Positions 1 through 12,004 of a DNA stretch of 64,000 nt are shown here, one piece after another (position 1 is the first letter of the stretch; every line of letters starts with the position of its first letter). The stretch lies in the NCBI GenBank assembly GCA_973895155.1, contig OZ316894.1, positions 5,580,001 through 5,644,000 of the forward strand, in the 5' to 3' direction. Position numbers and translations under genes: made by a program. Source of the stretch: Marsupella aquatica. Lineage: Eukaryota > Marchantiophyta. Under the pieces are notes generated by a model. That model did not search any database. It had not been told where the DNA came from and saw only the letters and a program-made list of their open reading frames with translations.

Positions 1-141
1 TTGAAACTGGGAATTACTCCCACTACTCACTAAAGGAACAAGGTAGCCCTCACTAGTCTTCACCAGGCTCACTTACTGAACCAGGGCTCCACCACTTGGA
101 ATCCTCACCTCCACTAGTAATGATGAGGGTGATGAAATGTT

Positions 142-233
142 GGTACCGTGACTAGCTGATACGGTGGCACCGTGACCAGCGGATACGGTGGCACCATGAC
201 TAGCAGATACGGTGGCACCGTGACCAGCTTGGG
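142..233. repeat. 24-bp minisatellite, about 4 units
   Basis: Four consecutive degenerate copies of a 24-bp unit of the form GGTGGCACCGTGACCAGCGG plus ATAC. Read on the minus strand it gives an eight-residue periodic peptide (VTVPPYLL-like), but the frame is short and has no other protein-like character, so I treat it as a satellite and not a gene. Confidence 0.8.
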
Positions 234-559
234 TTTCCCGTGATGACTTACAGGTCTACCGCAACTGTTTCTCCAACATCTTACTCTTCTCCTTCTCCTT
301 CTCACTCATGGTGCCCTGGGTTGAGCCCCGTGAGTTGGTCTCCTCATCGCTCTCCATTGGAGTGGATACCACTCCGCTAAACAAGGACTCACTTGAGTCC
401 ACCACCTCCTATCCTATCTCTCTACCCTGCCTACCAGCCTCAATCCTCCTGATCGCCACCACCGGTTCATTGTAAAAGGAGGGGGCCCCTATAATTGTTG
501 AAACTAAAATTTTCTCAGAATTCACTTCTGAAAATACATTTGAGGAGCCCTCCTCTTCC

Positions 560-910
560 TGATCACGGCTCCATAAACGGTGCACAAAACGGAGGTCAAA
601 CGACCAAGATATGATTGTTTAACTTTTCACGGGGCACCGTCTCCCTCCGTTTCGCCCGTACAACACCAGGGGCCCTGGCTTTGAAAAATACGGATCATGG
701 TTTCCCCGTATGTGTTGCTACCTCCTCCTTCTCTTGCAAAGCTGGGACCTCCTGCCGTACGGACATCCGTACGGCCTCAAAACTCCCATATTCTCAAAAA
801 ACGCGATCTGTTGTATCTCCCCCGTCTTAGCTCCGTTTCGGCCGTGTGACACATCGTTGGATTCAGCTCGGCGGGCTCTTTCCAACAAGCCCGTAGACTC
901 CTGATTTTGA
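560..910 (-). mobile_element. Inverted fragment of the 1.7-4.9 / 8.9-11.1 kb repeat family
   Basis: Read on the minus strand, about 830-880 aligns by eye with 3868-3935 and 10071-10140: the shared core runs CGGGCTTGTTGGAA then GAGC, a GTGTGGCACG-like block and AACGGAG. Only this segment of the family is recognisable here. It is therefore a third, inverted and partial copy. Confidence 0.55.
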
Positions 911-1699
911 GATGGTCAAAAATTTGATGTTTGTACAACCAGGGTCCGTAGAGACGTTGAAAGCATGCACAAGAGGGAAAGGGTTTAGGGTTTAGGTATG
1001 GATGGAAACCCCACAAGTGAGAATAGAGAAAAAGGGAATGAAGAAAGTGTGAGGGCCCCTTCTACGGTGGCCCTTCTACGGTGGGGAAGGGAAGGAGAGC
1101 AGAAAACATGTGAGGACCACACAAAGGGTGAAGGGGAACACAAGTGTGGGAACCCCTTCCTCTAAGGGCCCTCCCACCATCACTATTCCAAGATTGCCTA
1201 GTTTGTCGTTTTATGGGCATTGAGATTCCTCAAGATGTCACTGTTTTATATAGACCTAAAATTAACTAGAGAACCTCATTTTCGCATGGGGCTCATTGAG
1301 GGCTTCAAAATGAATCCAAACATGACCATGTTTAGAATAGTACTAGCGCAGAAACGTCTGTTTTAAGTTTCAACGTTTTCTATATTTTGATCATTCTTCC
1401 CGTTTTGCGCCTTACGTGGAGCCTCCGACCAGCCCCCACCCCTCCAAGATGCCCACACCTTGGATCCAAGTCCTTGGGCTGCCTTGTGGCCTCCTTGTAC
1501 CCCCTCAATGATTCCCTTGTCATCCATCACCGCCCAACACCCCTCTCTACTCCGGCCTCCGGTTGTCGCATCAATTTTTTTTAGGACTAACAAAATTAAA
1601 AATTTTGAAAACCAAACACCTTTGCTACACCTACTTGTCTTCCTACTCATATACGCAATTATAAGTCATGACTAAGTTACTACCGGGTTTGGGGCCCTG
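911..1699. other. Intergenic, no gene seen
   Basis: No convincing coding sequence. The open frames on both strands around 1363-1675 overlap each other and have no recognisable domains. A short direct duplication TTCTACGGTGGCCC/TTCTACGGTGG lies near 1060-1083. Confidence 0.5.
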
Positions 1700-4600
1700 T
1701 CACAAGTAGATTACTGAAGGAGGCCAAGTTGGAATTTTTGAGGCTAGGGCAAAGAGGAGTGATACCTTGAGGTTGGGGAAGAGGAAGAGCCTCTACCCAC
1801 CTAGTCCCACTTTCTCCCCCAATTTGGTTTCCAATGCCATTGAGATGGTGGTGAAGGAGGTGACTAAGAAGTACGGACCTAAGTTGGAAGTAGCAAGCCA
1901 GGAAGAGCACGAAGAAGTGAAAGAGATTGGAGAAGAAGTTGAGGGAGGTCCGTAAGTCATTACGAGTGGTGGACCTTGCCACCCAACGCCCTCACCAATC
2001 CCAACACTCATGCCTAAGTGCCCTGGTGCCCGAACGCCTCCACAGAATACCTCGAGAAAGCAATCCAGTGCCTCTTGCACCGCCAGCAGCCCCTCCCATA
2101 CAAAGCCGCACTTGCTCTCCAACACGACCGCTACTCAATGGTCCTCATTGTCTGCACGAGCAACCAAGCACCTTGGTAAGTAACCCTTTAGGATCTAGAA
2201 CTGGCCAAGTCTAGCATCCTAACTCAAGCTCAACAGACATTGGTAAATAGGTCAGCGATAGGTCCTCCCGATGCAATAAGCCGGAACCAGAACCCACGCC
2301 CATTGTTCATCCAGAATAGCTCCTTCTTTGGGCGCGGCCCGGGTTCCCCCTCGTACCTATCCATCACCAATTGACCGCACTGACCCTAGGACATGCTCAT
2401 GGCCCAAATAACATAGCTTGTCCTAAATCTTGTCCCAAGCTTGCCCCAACACGTCGGGACCAGAATGGCCCCGACTCTAGCAACCAACTCCCGGTTCTCG
2501 CCCCACTGATAGTCTAGGGGCCGAGCACCCTTGGAACTCAACCTCCACGCCTACTTGGCCTTGCCTCCCCAACGCAAGCTCCCTTGGGATACTGAACGCG
2601 GCTTGGCTGCTGTTCGGCATGATCTGGCAAGCGGACGAGCTAACACCTGCAAATCTCGAGAACCCATGGATCCCCCAAATCCAGCTGAGCTCAGGAGGTC
2701 ATAGCCCTTCTTGAGAGTTTTCCAACGCACCCAAGAAGTCCTCCAACGGACTTCTCGTTGGGAAGATATTGTTATTTCCGTTTGACGCTTTCCCTTAGTA
2801 TCATCACCACCGCGGCTCACGACTTTGGCTCGCCCTTGGCCCCCCAAGGAGACACCACTCCCCTCATATATGCTTCTGGAGACCTTCCATCCCCGGACCA
2901 ACTTTGGTCCCTAAACATTTGGCATCCAACCCAGATCCTATCGCGCATAGTGGGCGCGCCACCAACTGGCAACGCCCATAATTTTCTCGTTATGCGTCCG
3001 CAAGTGGAGTGCCTTAGCCCGTTATGATCGGGCCGACCCAGTGCTCATGCCTAGGCCTTCAGGTCTCATTGCTGCTCGGGGTCTCTGATCAGCCAAACCC
3101 GGATCAGGCCCTAACTCACGCCCCAAGAGTCCGTTGCCCATGGCGTCAACTCCATTGGCCTTGGGCCCAAGGGGAGCTCACACTCAAGCCCTCAGAAATC
3201 AAAGTCCATCCAGGGGCCCGGATGGTCGACCTTGAGTCCGGCCCCTTTCCCCTTGACCCAACCAGCTCTCAGCTTGCCTAAGTCCTTAGTGTGTGTCACC
3301 AGCTTGGCTCCTACCTTCGCTAGTGCCACGTCTCATTGCCCGCTAGTCTCCCCATGCTAAGTCCTCCCCAGATGGCCTATCCGGGCCTGGACCATAAGGG
3401 AGTTCAGAGTCAGAGTCAGCGACGCCAGAGCTAAGTGTTAAGGTAGTCAAGTTCCGCGACTTTACGGGAGGCACAACAAAGCCACGACGACATAGGAATG
3501 CCAAGGATGCCACTCAGATCCGTGACCTCGGGAACTCCTATGGCCACTGGCCAAGTCTTGTCATTGGAATTGTGCGGTGGCAAGGAGGCAATGTTGTGGA
3601 AGGACACCATCGATCACGGGTACATCAAGGCTTGGCAAGCCTTGGCAAGGATATGGAAGCAGGAAACCTCGGGCAAAATGTCAGGGCGACCACCCCAGTG
3701 AAAAAGAGGGAAGGAGGTGTTGCAACCACCCAAGGAGATAGTGAGGCAAGTGATGATTCATGTGGATGGAGTCCCGACATCGTTACTGAGTCCAAAGAGG
3801 ACTAGTAGGCCGTATCGATGTAATCTGTACGGATTTTTATTTTTACACAACTTGGAAGGGTCAACTCACGGGCTTGTTGGAAGGAGCTTGGGAAGCTGAT
3901 TTTGGCAAGGTGTGGCGCTCCCCAAATGGAGCCAAGGCGGATAAGTTATGAGCCCGAGAGTTTTGGTAGTTTTACAGATTGAGATCCTTGTAACTTGGCC
4001 GTTTGGGAGCTATTTACGGATCCATGATCAGGAGCAGCAGCTCTGTGCAGGGCACTTCTCAAGGGAGTAGGTTGAAATATCTTGGGTTTTGACCATGGGA
4101 GGCCCGGGCCCTCACTTTTCATGGGTAACGGATTACAAATTGTTGTTAGGCACCATCGAAGGCACGGTTGGTTTGGTAGTTAGGTTAGAGTATTAGGGGC
4201 ATATGTGTGCCACATGTTTTAGGTTAGTGGATTTTGTGAATAGGGTTTTAGCGGCGCCGCTAGGGTAGCTAGCTGCCATCGTTGTGACCCCGTGAGGGGT
4301 GTGGTTGTAGTATTTAGGAGGAAGCCTCATAGTGAATCGGGAGGAACTCAGTCTAGTTTTGAGGGTTAGCTCCTAGCATAGAGAGGGAGGTCATTTGAAG
4401 TAGTGAGGTGTCTGAGAAGTACTCATTGTCCTAGTGAGGCAGGCGTTGAGTAGAGCAAGAGGCCGGGTTACTCATGCAATGTATTATTTTTTCACCAAAA
4501 GATATGGATTCGATCAGCTTGACTCTCCAAAGTTTGTTACATGTTATGATGTCGATTCTTTCATAGTTGTGTTCTTCCCATAGCCATTTTGGTATGTTTT

Positions 4601-4880
4601 GTTTTTAAAGGACCCACCAAGTGGATTCTTGAAAGAAGTTTGCAAGGTCCAGTCAACCTTGTGAGCATGAGGAGTGGTGATAGCATTCCACTAGAGACCA
4701 AGAGGAAAGTAAAGAGTGCAGTCCACCGGACTTGATCAAAAGCAGTGAAGGGTGAGACAGTCGGCAAACTTGATCACAAAATGTAATTCTGGGAGTGAAA
4801 ACGAATCTACTCATTCCTTGCATGATGAAGTCTAAATAGCGTCCCTCCACGTCCTCGTGATACGATGTGACAGGGTCCCC
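1700..4880 (+). mobile_element. Copy A of an unrecognised degenerate repeat element
   Basis: Two blocks (about 1700-1963 and 3440-4880) are collinear with 9370-9620 and 9640-11075. Shared protein-level segments are RLGKRK...PPSPT...IEMVV.EVT.KYGP (1770-1890 against 9425-9540) and LWKDTI..GY (about 3595 against 9800). Shared non-coding segments include a GCGGCGCCGCTAGGGTAG block (about 4249 and 10440) and a pair of GACTTGATCA motifs near the 3' end (about 4728-4780 and 10936-10985). The coding part is broken by stops and frameshifts. I found no LTRs or terminal repeats, so class and true ends are unknown; a non-autonomous retrotransposon is the simplest guess. Confidence 0.6.
1965..3440. other. 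C-rich segment present in copy A, absent from copy B
   Basis: Copies A and B align up to CCGTAAGTCATTACG (1949-1963 and about 9608-9622) and again from about 3440 and 9640, so copy A holds about 1.47 kb that copy B lacks. The segment is rich in CC dinucleotides and proline-type codons on the plus strand. It has short open frames but no recognisable domain. It is either an insertion in A or a deletion from B; I could not find a clear target-site duplication. Confidence 0.5.
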
Positions 4881-6207
4881 ATCTCGGAAAGTCACCGTTA
4901 AAGGTGTTATTGGCAAGATATATGCATGTAAATAAATAAGCCAATGTACACAAGGGTTTCATTTTTTTTATTTCTTAAACAGTAATCATCCCGGTGTGTG
5001 TTCATGTTGCTCAGGAGGGCCGGAGCCATTTAAACCTAGGAGGAACTTTTTGTTGACCCTTTGCTCTTTTGGGTCTTGTCGTTGTGGGAGAATAAAATAT
5101 GGATTCTTATTGGGGGTACCACCAAGTAATATTTCGAGACCCCGGCAGTTTTTTTCCAATCCCTGCGTAATATTGGAGAGGGACTAGATGAGGAGGTGTA
5201 GCTAAGAGGGGGTGGCTATGCAAGCCTTTGTGGAAGTTTTTTTCTGCCCCTTTGGGAGGCTTTAGAGGGGTTTAAAACCTCTCGTTTTAAGGCAACTGGG
5301 GCGAACGAGGCTGTTGGGGCGAGGAAAGCAGCCGGGCAAGGAGGCGTGCCCTGCATAGGGCTGCGTGAAGGGGTTGGGGGGAATGCCGGGCATGCCGCGA
5401 GTGTCAGGGAGGCAAGCCGGGCGCAAGCTGGGGCATGACCGGAGCCCTCCATTAGGGCACATGGGGCGAGCCTCCATAGGGAGGCGAGCCGGGCGCAGAG
5501 GCCCGCAAGTGACCAGGTGGCACTGAGGGGAGAGCCGGGCCTTGCACCAGGGGTTCAGGTGGAGCGAAGGAGAAGGGAGGGGAGTAAATGCTCCCCGATC
5601 ATAGGGAAGCTTCAGGGGGGCAGGTACGCAAGCGGAAAAAAAGGGGGGGAGTAAATACTCCCCAATTTTTTGGGCGAGTAGGCAGCGACTGAGCCGGGAT
5701 GAGGCAATACGGGCGGCACCTGGCGCCCCGGGTCACACATAAAGGGGGGCTTGTGCCCTTAGGGAAGCCACACCCATTTTCTTCCCCCTTGAACTTTTTT
5801 TTGCTTCCCTTGAGATGCCGAAAGCTTCCCTCAAAACTACTTCCTTTGTAAACAGTACCCTGGTTCTCCAACTGTCCCAAAGTTTTTTTTCTCTCTAGTT
5901 CTTTTCCTTGAGCTCGGCATTGAGTTGTGTTGGAGGATTGAATGCTTACTTCGAAAGCATTTGTGACAGCAGCATCGGGATGCCCTGGTGATAGGGGTGG
6001 AGCCAATCGTGACACGGGGGCCGTTCAAGCTAGGGGAAACGAGGATTTATTAATTTGGGGGATAATTGTCGGGTACGTGAGACTTTTGTGACGGTTTTCT
6101 CGGGTGGTTTGGCTGTGGGCATTTGATCGTGTTGCGGGGTTTTTCTTCGGGCCAGGGAGTGAATTGTGATACGAGTGAAAGAAGGAATTTGTGTGAGCCG
6201 AATGTGA
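4881..6207. other. Repeat-derived region with GC-rich stretch, no gene
   Basis: Contains a GC-rich, G-skewed stretch at about 5280-5660 with repeated AGCCGGGC words, and a small perfect hairpin, GGGGAGTA-AA-TACTCCCC, near 5644-5661. Open frames here on the minus strand are low-complexity shadows of this composition. Confidence 0.45.
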
Positions 6208-7074
6208 ATGAGCTCATCATTGGAAAGACCGGAGTTCAGTAGGGCTCGTATCCATAGATACAAGGCCGCTTACCGGGACTACATTGCGTCACAAATTGCT
6301 GAAGAGAGGGAAGAGAGACCGAGAGAGAGACATACAGCCATGAGTACCGAACCTGACCCCTGTGATGCATCCGTTGAGAGGAGGGTTTTCCAAAGAGTCT
6401 ACCCCCGGACTTCTACCAAGATGATGGAGGAATGCAAGGAAATTTTTCAGGCCACGGGTCTCACCAATTTCATGCAGGTAGAGATCAGGATCCCCCAAGG
6501 TAGGACTTGGAACGTGGAGGCAGGATTAGAGTTCCGTACGGAGGGGATATACTTTCATTGCACACAGAAATTGATTCCCAATATGGAGCTGGCCAAGCTA
6601 TTGTTCCTGGACAACCAAGATTTCACTTTTCAGCCAACGGAGCCACCGGGGATACTTGTAACATTGGAACAGCTAGCTGGGGTTGTGAGAGATCCCACCT
6701 CCGTGACCAACATTCCCCTTTCATCATTCAAGGAACCAGCCTTCAAGGGGTTGGTGGCCACCAACGGGTGCTTGGCCGGGGGCAATCTGGAATGGTGAGT
6801 GGAGATCAAATGAATTGGCTATTGCCAATGACATCAAAGCTCACCCAAGTCACACTTACAGATGGTGGTACTTTGGGCTGAAGAAAACGTTGGCCATGGA
6901 TCCTAAAAGTGTGAAGTCCAAAGGAAGCGTTCATTTGATGGTGTCATTCCTCTTGGCCAGGTCAGAAGGGCTCCTCCCCTCTCCGGAGATTGAAGAAGTG
7001 GTGCCACCCTTCACCATGGAAATATGGAGGATTGCAACTGTAGTTTGCCATAGAGAACCAAAAATCACATTTTA
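6208..7074 (+). pseudogene. Broken ORF of unknown function (gag-like?)
   Basis: An open frame of 196 codons starts at ATG 6208 and stops at 6798. A protein-like sequence continues in another frame to a stop at 7074 (segments HPSHTYRWWYFGLKK and VHLMVSFLLARSEG). The first part is charged and Arg/Glu-rich (about residues 25-45), then mixed. I recognise no domain. It lies between copies A and B of the degenerate repeat, and at least one frameshift or stop separates the halves, so it is most likely the decayed N-terminal protein of a retroelement. I base that on context only. Confidence 0.4.
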
Positions 7075-8897
7075 AAGTCTCCAAACTCGGTATTCGTTCC
7101 CTTTAAGAACAAGATGGGGTTGGTTTGATGTAATAAACTAAAAACAAAGCTTTAAGCTCTTGTGTCACACATAGTAATCAATCTTGACTACTTTAATCAG
7201 GTACTTTGAAGATCGCTCCACAGCGGTGAGTAGTTTTTGATGATAACTCAACATCAGATAACCTTCAATTAAGCAAAAGATTGCAATTAACAAAACACAA
7301 GGAAAAATCTCTCAGAGTATGCTTAAGGGAGTCTGGAATAGACCAAGGTTACTCCTTAGACATAAGTAATAATGGAATGACTTTAAAGGGAATCCAAATC
7401 CACACGGCTTTTCAGATCTAAACTGCATACTAGAGTATCCTTTTAAAATGCCGGCAACATGTCTTGACCTTTCTTCCTAAGTGATACTTAGTCAAGATCT
7501 AAAAGGATAAATACTTCAGCATTTAAATGGTACTAAGCAACATGAAGGTGAAAACATCATTTCCAATGCAACTTAAACTCAATGAGTTAACTCTAAGAAC
7601 TTGTGAGATTACAATGTGTCACCAAAGCGGAATCTGACATTATAATTCACGAGATTCATAACTGAGGTTTTACTTCAAGTATTTGGGTTCCAAAATACAA
7701 GAAGGAGGTAAGTCTCTCCAAATGTTAAACCTGATCTCGAACTCATAGATTCATGATCAACTAGTTTAACACAAGGGAGAGGCAAAACTGCAAAACTTAA
7801 CCATCTCTCTACACTAGGGGAAGAGGTATAAATAGTGATGAACTACAGAATAAGAGGTCACAGGGTCGAAGAGACATGCCTCTTCATAACCCTCAAAAAG
7901 TCAAAACGACGATTCAATAAGTGGAAAGCCGGAAAAAATGGCTAAGTATGAACTCTTAAACTCTTAAAAACTTAAACTCTTAAAAACGTAAAAACTTAAA
8001 CTCTTAAACTCTTAATTTCAGTATACTAAAAATTGAGTAGATTCAACTATTTTTAACTTTCTACTCCTGGTTCGGAAAACTCTGAAATTTTTCCAGCAGG
8101 GTTTCCTAGGTACAGACTACACACTAAAGAAGTATGACAGCTTCTAAAGCTCTAGAACACATTTCTAAAAATCAGATAAGATGCACTACTCTAAAAACTA
8201 ACTAAGAACACTTAGAGACTTCTTCAAGCTTGCTGTCGGATGTCCTCTGGTTCTAGTAACTCCACAAGGGTAACAATTCGGTTCTGGGTAACCTCTATCA
8301 GCTAGCTTGGCATGGGGATCCTCTAGAGTAGGGTAGGCACCTTAGTTGTCTCTCAGGATACATCAAAGGCATTCGCTTCATCAAATAACAGGAATCTATA
8401 CGAAGAGCTTCTCTGTATATCCCTAGTACATCATAGTTGTTGCAGGTGGCAGCATATACTTGGGGATAGTGATGCAGAAACTCATCACTATTCATCATCC
8501 TGGAATAGAAGGGTCGAAGTCTCCATTTGACATCTCTGAAATACCGGTTGAAGCTGGGCAGAGTTTGAGAGGTAAGGTGGAAGAGAAGTCAGTAATGAGC
8601 GCCTATGTCTTGCATTCCTTCCCTTTCAAGGTGAGCTCTTCATCCGTTGTGGAGTCCCGTTGAACTAGTTGTAAGATGTCACGATCACAGAGTCGCCAAA
8701 TCTTAAGGTGTAACTCGTAAAGCAGTGAACTAGTAAACTCGTAAACTGAGTTTACTCGTAACTTAGGAACTTAGTAACTTTGAATGCTGTTTTAGTTACA
8801 GTTAGCAATAATTGCAGTCTAAACACCGTAAAAAATTTAAAAATTTTCAGTTTCTTCATGCTTTTGGAATTACCCACTACTTACAGCAACTACCATC
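7075..8897. other. AT-rich non-coding stretch with short-period repeats
   Basis: No gene seen. About 7960-8015 consists of short reiterations of CTTAAACTCTTAAAAA. About 8710-8760 has overlapping GTAAACTCGTAAACT words forming a small palindrome, GTAAACT-G-AGTTTAC. Confidence 0.5.
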
Positions 8898-9960
8898 TTG
8901 GGGAGTCTCGCGAAGGAACCACCGTCTGAACCAATAGCCAAAACCACTACAAAAGAGGACCTGGATGAGGATAGCGCGGTGGAGTGGATGGAGTCGCTTG
9001 TGGGGAATCCGGAGGAGCCCCTTGATTATGATGTGCCCAAGGTGTATTTGGCTGAATTACATGATTTCCGCGAGGGGGTGCATGAGGGACTGAAGTTGTG
9101 CCAACCTTTGAGAGAGGCCCTCAACCAAGCCAACGCCAAGGTGGAAACCTGCAGACAAGCAGCCAGGCCTTGAAAGAAGTGATAAAGGCTAAGGAGGTGA
9201 TAATCCAAGAGCAAGGTGGACAACTTACGGAGGCACAGGTTCAGATTTCTTAGTTACATGGAGCCTTGTCTACCAAAGCTAAGGAAGCGTTAGAGGTGGG
9301 AGCCTTGAGGGAAGAATTGGCCAAACTCAAGCAGAGCACCGGTGAGATAGAGAGGCTGAAGTGACAAGTTGTGGAGTTACGGGGTTAGGTTGGGCTCCTT
9401 GAGACCAGGGCCAAGAGAAACGATATGTTGAGGTTGGGGAAGAGGAAAACCCCATCCTCACCTAGCCCTACTCTCCCCCCTGACTTGGTCTCTAAGGCTA
9501 TAGAGATGGTGGTAACAGAGGTGACTCAGAAGTATGGACCCATGTTGGATTCAACAAGGGAAAACCAGGAGAAGTGTAACATATTGGAGAAGAAGGTATG
9601 GGAGTCCCGTAAGTCATTACGGGAGACCCAAGGGAGTCACGGAGCCACGTGTCCCCATCATTACGGGCGAAGATCTCACCTAGTCATGGAATAGCGGGAA
9701 TGTCGGATATGCCACCCAGGACCGCAAACCTAGGAACCCCTTTGGCTACCGTTCAGGTCTTGCCCTTGGAATTGCAGGGAGGGGAGGAGGCCGCTCTATG
9801 GAAGGACACGATTAGTCAGGGTTATGTTAGGGCCTGACAAGCTTTGGCGGCCTTGAGGAGACGGGGGGCCTCTGGCCAAACCCCGGGAAGGACTCCCCCG
9901 GTAAGGAAGATAGTGGGTGTTACACCCCACATCAATGGAAGGCGCTGGCAGTGAGGATTC
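8898..9960 (+). pseudogene. Decayed coiled-coil ORF of copy B
   Basis: A protein-like sequence can be followed from ATG 8898 through several stops and frame changes to about 9950. It starts acidic (EDLDEDSAVEWMESLVG). It then becomes heptad-like and Glu/Lys/Leu-rich (about 9060-9400, with words such as ALREELAKLKQ), and then carries the block shared with copy A (RLGKRK... EVTQKYGP, 9425-9540) and ALWKDTISQGY near 9800. Internal stops occur near 9172, 9253 and 9362 and after GYVRA at 9835. No catalytic motif is visible. The order (acidic, coiled coil, basic, conserved tail) would suit a structural protein of a retroelement, but I do not recognise the family. Confidence 0.5.
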
Positions 9961-11075
9961 TAGGGGTTGGAGTCCCGGTTCAGTGAGTGAGTTGGGAGAA
10001 GACTAGTGAGGCGTACGGACGTTGGTCGTACGGATTTTAAATTTTGCAATGTCTTGGATGAGGGGAATCACGGGCTTGTTGGAAGGAGCTCGAGGTGCTG
10101 ATTCCGGCAAGGTGTGGCACGCCCAGAACGGAGTCAGGATGAAGAAGTTATGAGCTCGGGCGTATTACGGGCTCAAACATCCGTAACTTGGTCGGCCAGT
10201 GTCCGTTTGCGGAACCGTTTACGGATTCAAGATCAGGGGAAGCAGAGCTATCCAGGGCTCCCCTCAGGGGGGTAGTTTAAAATGGTTGAGGTATTCGACC
10301 TTAAGTGGCCCCCTCACTTCCCCGTGACTACCAAGTGTGGTTGACACCGTCGAAGGCACCGGCGGTTAGATTAGGGTTTTTTTTAGGAGCATGTGTGTGC
10401 CGCATGAATAGGTTAGGGATTTCTCATGAAAGGTTTTAGCGGCGCCGCTAGGGTAGCCGCCATCGTGGTGACCCCATGAGGGGTGCTTTTGTGTTTTTTT
10501 GGTATTTAGGGGGGAGCCCTGTAGTGAGTAGGGGGGAACTCAGCGTAGTGCTTTGATGCTTTTGAGTAGCTTTTGTGAGTAGCGCACCAATTAGGAGAGG
10601 TTCAAGCCAGAGTAGTGAGGTGGAGAACGTAGCACTTATCCCCGGGAGGCAGGAGTTGGGCAGACGGCAGGAGGCCGGGTTGTCCTTGCATGTGTTACGG
10701 GAAACACCAAGAGATATGGATTTGGCTTGAGGTTTCAATATATTGTGTGTCACTTGTTGTTGCTTGTGTTGTTTGTTTTCCTCCCCTAGTGCATGTGGTC
10801 GGTTTCGTTGTGGAAACATTTGCCCTTGTCACTAGTGTTCAAATCTTATTGTACACGTTTGTATGCTTGCCCATGAGAGGGGGGTGGTGACAACACTCAC
10901 TCGGTGGGCATGAGTTGTAGATGGTAGGGCCAGTCCCTTGGACTTGATCAAAAACGGAGAGACCAGTCGGTAGACTTGATCAAAAAGTACACTTCCGGGA
11001 GCGGAATCAAACATACTCATCCTTAGGTGTGGAAATCCTCCAAATAGCGTCCTTTCATGACCCCGTAATATGATA
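8898..11075 (+). mobile_element. Copy B of the degenerate repeat element
   Basis: Collinear with copy A as described there; the offset is about 6.19 kb over the 3' half. Besides the broken coiled-coil frame it includes the AACGGAG/GTGTGGC block (10071-10140), the GCGGCGCCGCTAGGG block (about 10440) and the GACTTGATCA pair (10936-10985). Recognisable similarity ends near 11075. Confidence 0.6.
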
Positions 11076-11458
11076 CCAACAGTTTAAGCAAAGAAAAGTA
11101 CAGTTTGCACGTATTAGTCATTGGATAGGCAAGTGACATACGATTAAAACGGTATTGGTTGTGAAGTGGAAATATATGTAGTTACCATTCGATAAATAGA
11201 CAACATCTTTCATGCAATGCACTGGCAAGTCCTGGGCTAGTTGTAACATAATAAGTGCAACTATGTACCTCACTCCACCCGATGTATTCTCTAGAGTGTA
11301 CTCTTGCTTAAAAATACATAGATAGAATATGTAAGAATTATTTAGCCCCTGTCACTTCCATATTTTTTATACTCATGTTCTAAAATACTTATGCAAAGTA
11401 CATAGTATTTAAGGTACATAATACTTACTCTCTTTAGTTCTTCCATGTCAATGTTTGA

Positions 11459-12004
11459 AGTAATCATACTTGAAAGTATTCTCCAAGTACAGTCTCAATG
11501 CCTTAACTTTGGTAACCAGGTTTAATCTGACGGGCACCTTGACGTCTTGCCGACATCACATCGTCAAATGACGGCCCAAAAATGACCAATTTGACAGATA
11601 TTCGATAAGATTCTCCCAAACTCACCCGAACTCGAACCCGAACCCCCCCGGACCGCCTCTCCCGGGCCAGACCCTGAACCCCCCCGGACCGCCCTCGAAC
11701 CCAAACCCAAACCCGGAGCGCCCCCCCCCCACGGACCCCCCCGAACCGCCCCCGAACCGCCCCCGAACCCGAACCCCCCCAAACCCACCCCCCCAAACCC
11801 AAACTCACCCCCCCAAACCCAAACCCACCCCCCCCGGACTACTCCCTAGCCCGGGTGCCAGGTTGCGGATTTGCCGGCCATTTTTGCCCAGTTTGACGGG
11901 CAAGGTCAAACCAGGTTTGGTAAGGTGAACCATGCCAATTTTTTGAGATAATCATACTTGAAAGTATTTCTCCAAGTATAGTCTTGCATTAACTTCAGTA
12001 AGGT
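11459..12004. repeat. Direct repeats flanking a C-rich low-complexity tract
   Basis: About 60 bp at 11459-11521 (core TAATCATACTTGAAAGTAT, CTCCAAGTA, TTAACTT) recurs at 11944-12004 with a few changes. Between them, about 11620-11840 is nearly pure C with A-containing interruptions (CCCGAACCC, CCCAAACCC). The word TGACGGGCA occurs on both sides of the tract. It may be an unequal duplication or a small insertion with long flanking repeats. No gene is seen. Confidence 0.7.

Noticed and set aside
8660-8705. Minus-strand TTTGGCGACTCTGTGATCG resembling a primer-site region of some Gypsy elements
   Set aside because: No LTR end or coding region could be matched on either side; similarity rests on about a dozen bases.
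11700-11840. Telomere-like CCCAAAC words
   Set aside because: Plant telomeres are CCCTAAA; the tract is irregular C-rich low complexity.
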